In this document: positions 6,648 through 7,636 of the stretch, piece after piece
Layout: every line of letters begins with the position of its first letter
Position numbering within the stretch: the first letter of the stretch is position 1
Assembly (NCBI GenBank): GCA_016934605.1
Contig: JAFGSO010000466.1
Coordinates: 1-7,636 of the forward strand
Direction of reading: 5' to 3'
Length of the DNA stretch: 7,636 nt
Source: Calditrichota bacterium
GTDB taxonomy: Bacteria; Calditrichota; Calditrichia; RBG-13-44-9
The notes under the pieces: generated by a model
Databases searched by the model: none
What the model was told of the DNA's origin: nothing
The model's input: the letters and a program-made list of their open reading frames with translations, nothing else
Program-made: the position numbers and the translations under genes

Positions 6648-7636
6648 ATGCGGGTATTAGTGACGGGTCATTTAGGGTATATTGGAACGGTAATGGTACC
6701 GATGCTGGTTCAGGCGGGCCATGAGGTGGTGGGCATGGACAGTGATTTGTATGAGCGGTCGAATTTCGGAGAATTTCCGCTGGCGGTGGAGAACATTCGC
6801 AAGGACATCCGGGATGTGGAGGCTTCGGATCTGGCGGGATTTGATGCGATTATTCACCTGGCGGGGTTGTCGAACGATCCATTAGGTGATTTAAATCCGC
6901 AGATCACTTATGAGATAAACCATCTGGCCTCGGTGAGGCTGGCGGAACTGGTCAGGAGTGTGGGGATTCGGCAGTTTATCTTTTCTTCCTCCTGCAGCAC
7001 CTATGGGGCGTCGACCGATGATTATATTACCGAGGAGGCCGCTTTTCATCCGGTGACGCCTTACGGGGAGTCGAAGGTATTTGTGGAGCGGGATGTATCG
7101 AAGATGGCGGATTCGCGCTTCAGTCCTACTTTTTTACGGAATGCGACGGCTTACGGGGTATCCTCGCGTTTACGGTTTGATCTGGTGTTGAATAATCTGA
7201 CGGCCTGGGCGCATACCACGGGTCAGGTATATTTGAAGAGTGATGGCACGCCATGGCGTCCGATAGCGCATATTGCGGACATATCGCGGGCTTTTTTGGC
7301 GGTCTTGCAGGCGCCGCTGGAGCTGGTGCATAATGAGGCGTTTAATGTGGGGATCACGCAGGAGAATTTTCGGATACGGGAGCTGGCGGAGATCGTGAAG
7401 GAGACGGTACCGGGCTGCCGGGTGGAGTTTGCGGAGGGTGCGGGTCCGGACAAGCGGAATTACCGGGTGGATTGCAGCAAAATTGCGGAGCGATTGCCGG
7501 GGTATCAGCCGCAGTGGACGGCGCGCCAGGGTGCCCGGGAATTGTATGGTGCTTACAAAGATGTTGGTTTGGAGCTGGAGGAGTTTGAAGGTCCCCGCTA
7601 CCGTCGGGTCGATCATATCAAGATGCTGATCAGGGA
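6648..7636 (+). CDS. NAD-dependent sugar epimerase/dehydratase, extended SDR (3' end cut by window edge)
   Basis: The frame is open from the ATG at 6648 to the window edge (329 codons). The product should act on a nucleotide-activated sugar in the cytoplasm as an epimerase, dehydratase or reductase. The Rossmann start MRVLVTGHLGYIG carries GxxGxxG (G7, G10, G13). The acidic residue after VVG (VVGMD) suggests NAD rather than NADP. IIHLAGLSNDP matches the HxAG region, SSSCSTYG (113-120) supplies the catalytic serine near S115, and Y139-GES-K143 is the YxxxK pair. Later come RNATAYG, a substrate-loop-like W-R-P-I-A-H-I-A-D (HxxD-type) and a normal C-terminal domain ending near GPRYRRVDHIKML, so probably only a few residues are missing. 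Adjacency to rfbF suggests a role in CDP- or dTDP-sugar formation, but the exact reaction is unknown. Codons rich in GCG, CTG, CGG and GGG set it apart from the AT-rich genes to its left. Confidence 0.9.
   Translation, partial: MRVLVTGHLGYIGTVMVPMLVQAGHEVVGMDSDLYERSNFGEFPLAVENIRKDIRDVEASDLAGFDAIIHLAGLSNDPLGDLNPQITYEINHLASVRLAELVRSVGIRQFIFSSSCSTYGASTDDYITEEAAFHPVTPYGESKVFVERDVSKMADSRFSPTFLRNATAYGVSSRLRFDLVLNNLTAWAHTTGQVYLKSDGTPWRPIAHIADISRAFLAVLQAPLELVHNEAFNVGITQENFRIRELAEIVKETVPGCRVEFAEGAGPDKRNYRVDCSKIAERLPGYQPQWTARQGARELYGAYKDVGLELEEFEGPRYRRVDHIKMLIR

Noticed and set aside
7170..7616. Minus-strand open frame of 148 codons opposite the epimerase
   Set aside because: It is the mirror of a GC-rich coding region that has clear SDR motifs on the + strand. 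Its Arg/Leu-rich translation matches nothing and it has no ribosome site.
7429..7629. Plus-strand open frame of 66 codons in another frame inside the epimerase
   Set aside because: It lies wholly within the epimerase coding region and its translation shows no family features.
1..7636. CRISPR arrays, tRNA or rRNA genes, transposases, toxin-antitoxin or defence genes
   Set aside because: I looked for regular direct repeats, tRNA-like cloverleaf ends and known protein motifs on both strands and saw none.

Overview
This window is a piece of a surface-polysaccharide (capsule, exopolysaccharide or O-antigen) locus, all genes on the + strand, from a Gram-negative-type bacterium. The Gram-negative inference rests on a Wza-type outer-membrane exporter next to a one-polypeptide Wzc-type tyrosine autokinase with a C-terminal tyrosine cluster. 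The base composition is mixed and the intergenic repeat ends look like those I associate with FCB/PVC-type environmental bacteria, but the phylum cannot be fixed from this sequence. I see no genuinely new system. The interest lies in the mosaic history of the locus.

Layout: (1) 1-438 is the 3' end of an unrelated gene, with a charged low-complexity linker followed by a winged-helix-like C-terminus. It is closed by a good intrinsic terminator at 462-508. (2) 439-752 is a gene-free spacer holding that terminator and a 136-bp segment (545-680) with imperfect inverted-repeat ends. (3) 753-3840 is a tight two-gene export and assembly unit: a Wza-like exporter, then a Wzc-like polysaccharide co-polymerase and kinase. 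(4) 3841-4237 is an AT-rich gene-free spacer. (5) 4238-6386 holds two AT-rich glycosyltransferase genes, one GT2/GT-A and one GT4/GT-B, neither with a visible Shine-Dalgarno sequence. (6) From about 6451 the sequence turns abruptly GC-richer. It begins with the 3' quarter of an rfbF (glucose-1-phosphate cytidylyltransferase) gene that has lost its 5' part and carries a one-base shift in a run of seven C. An NAD-dependent sugar epimerase/dehydratase (extended SDR) gene follows and runs off the right edge.

How the parts fit: the glycosyltransferases would add sugars to a lipid-linked repeat unit on the cytoplasmic side. The Wzc-like protein would control chain length and couple polymerisation to export through the Wza-like channel. 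The SDR, and once an intact rfbF, would supply modified nucleotide sugars. No flippase (Wzx), polymerase (Wzy) or initiating transferase is present here, so the locus must continue outside the window or be completed elsewhere.

The main observation is the junction near 6450. A compositionally foreign glycosyltransferase block abuts a beheaded sugar-nucleotide gene, as expected if the serotype-determining middle of the locus was replaced by recombination.
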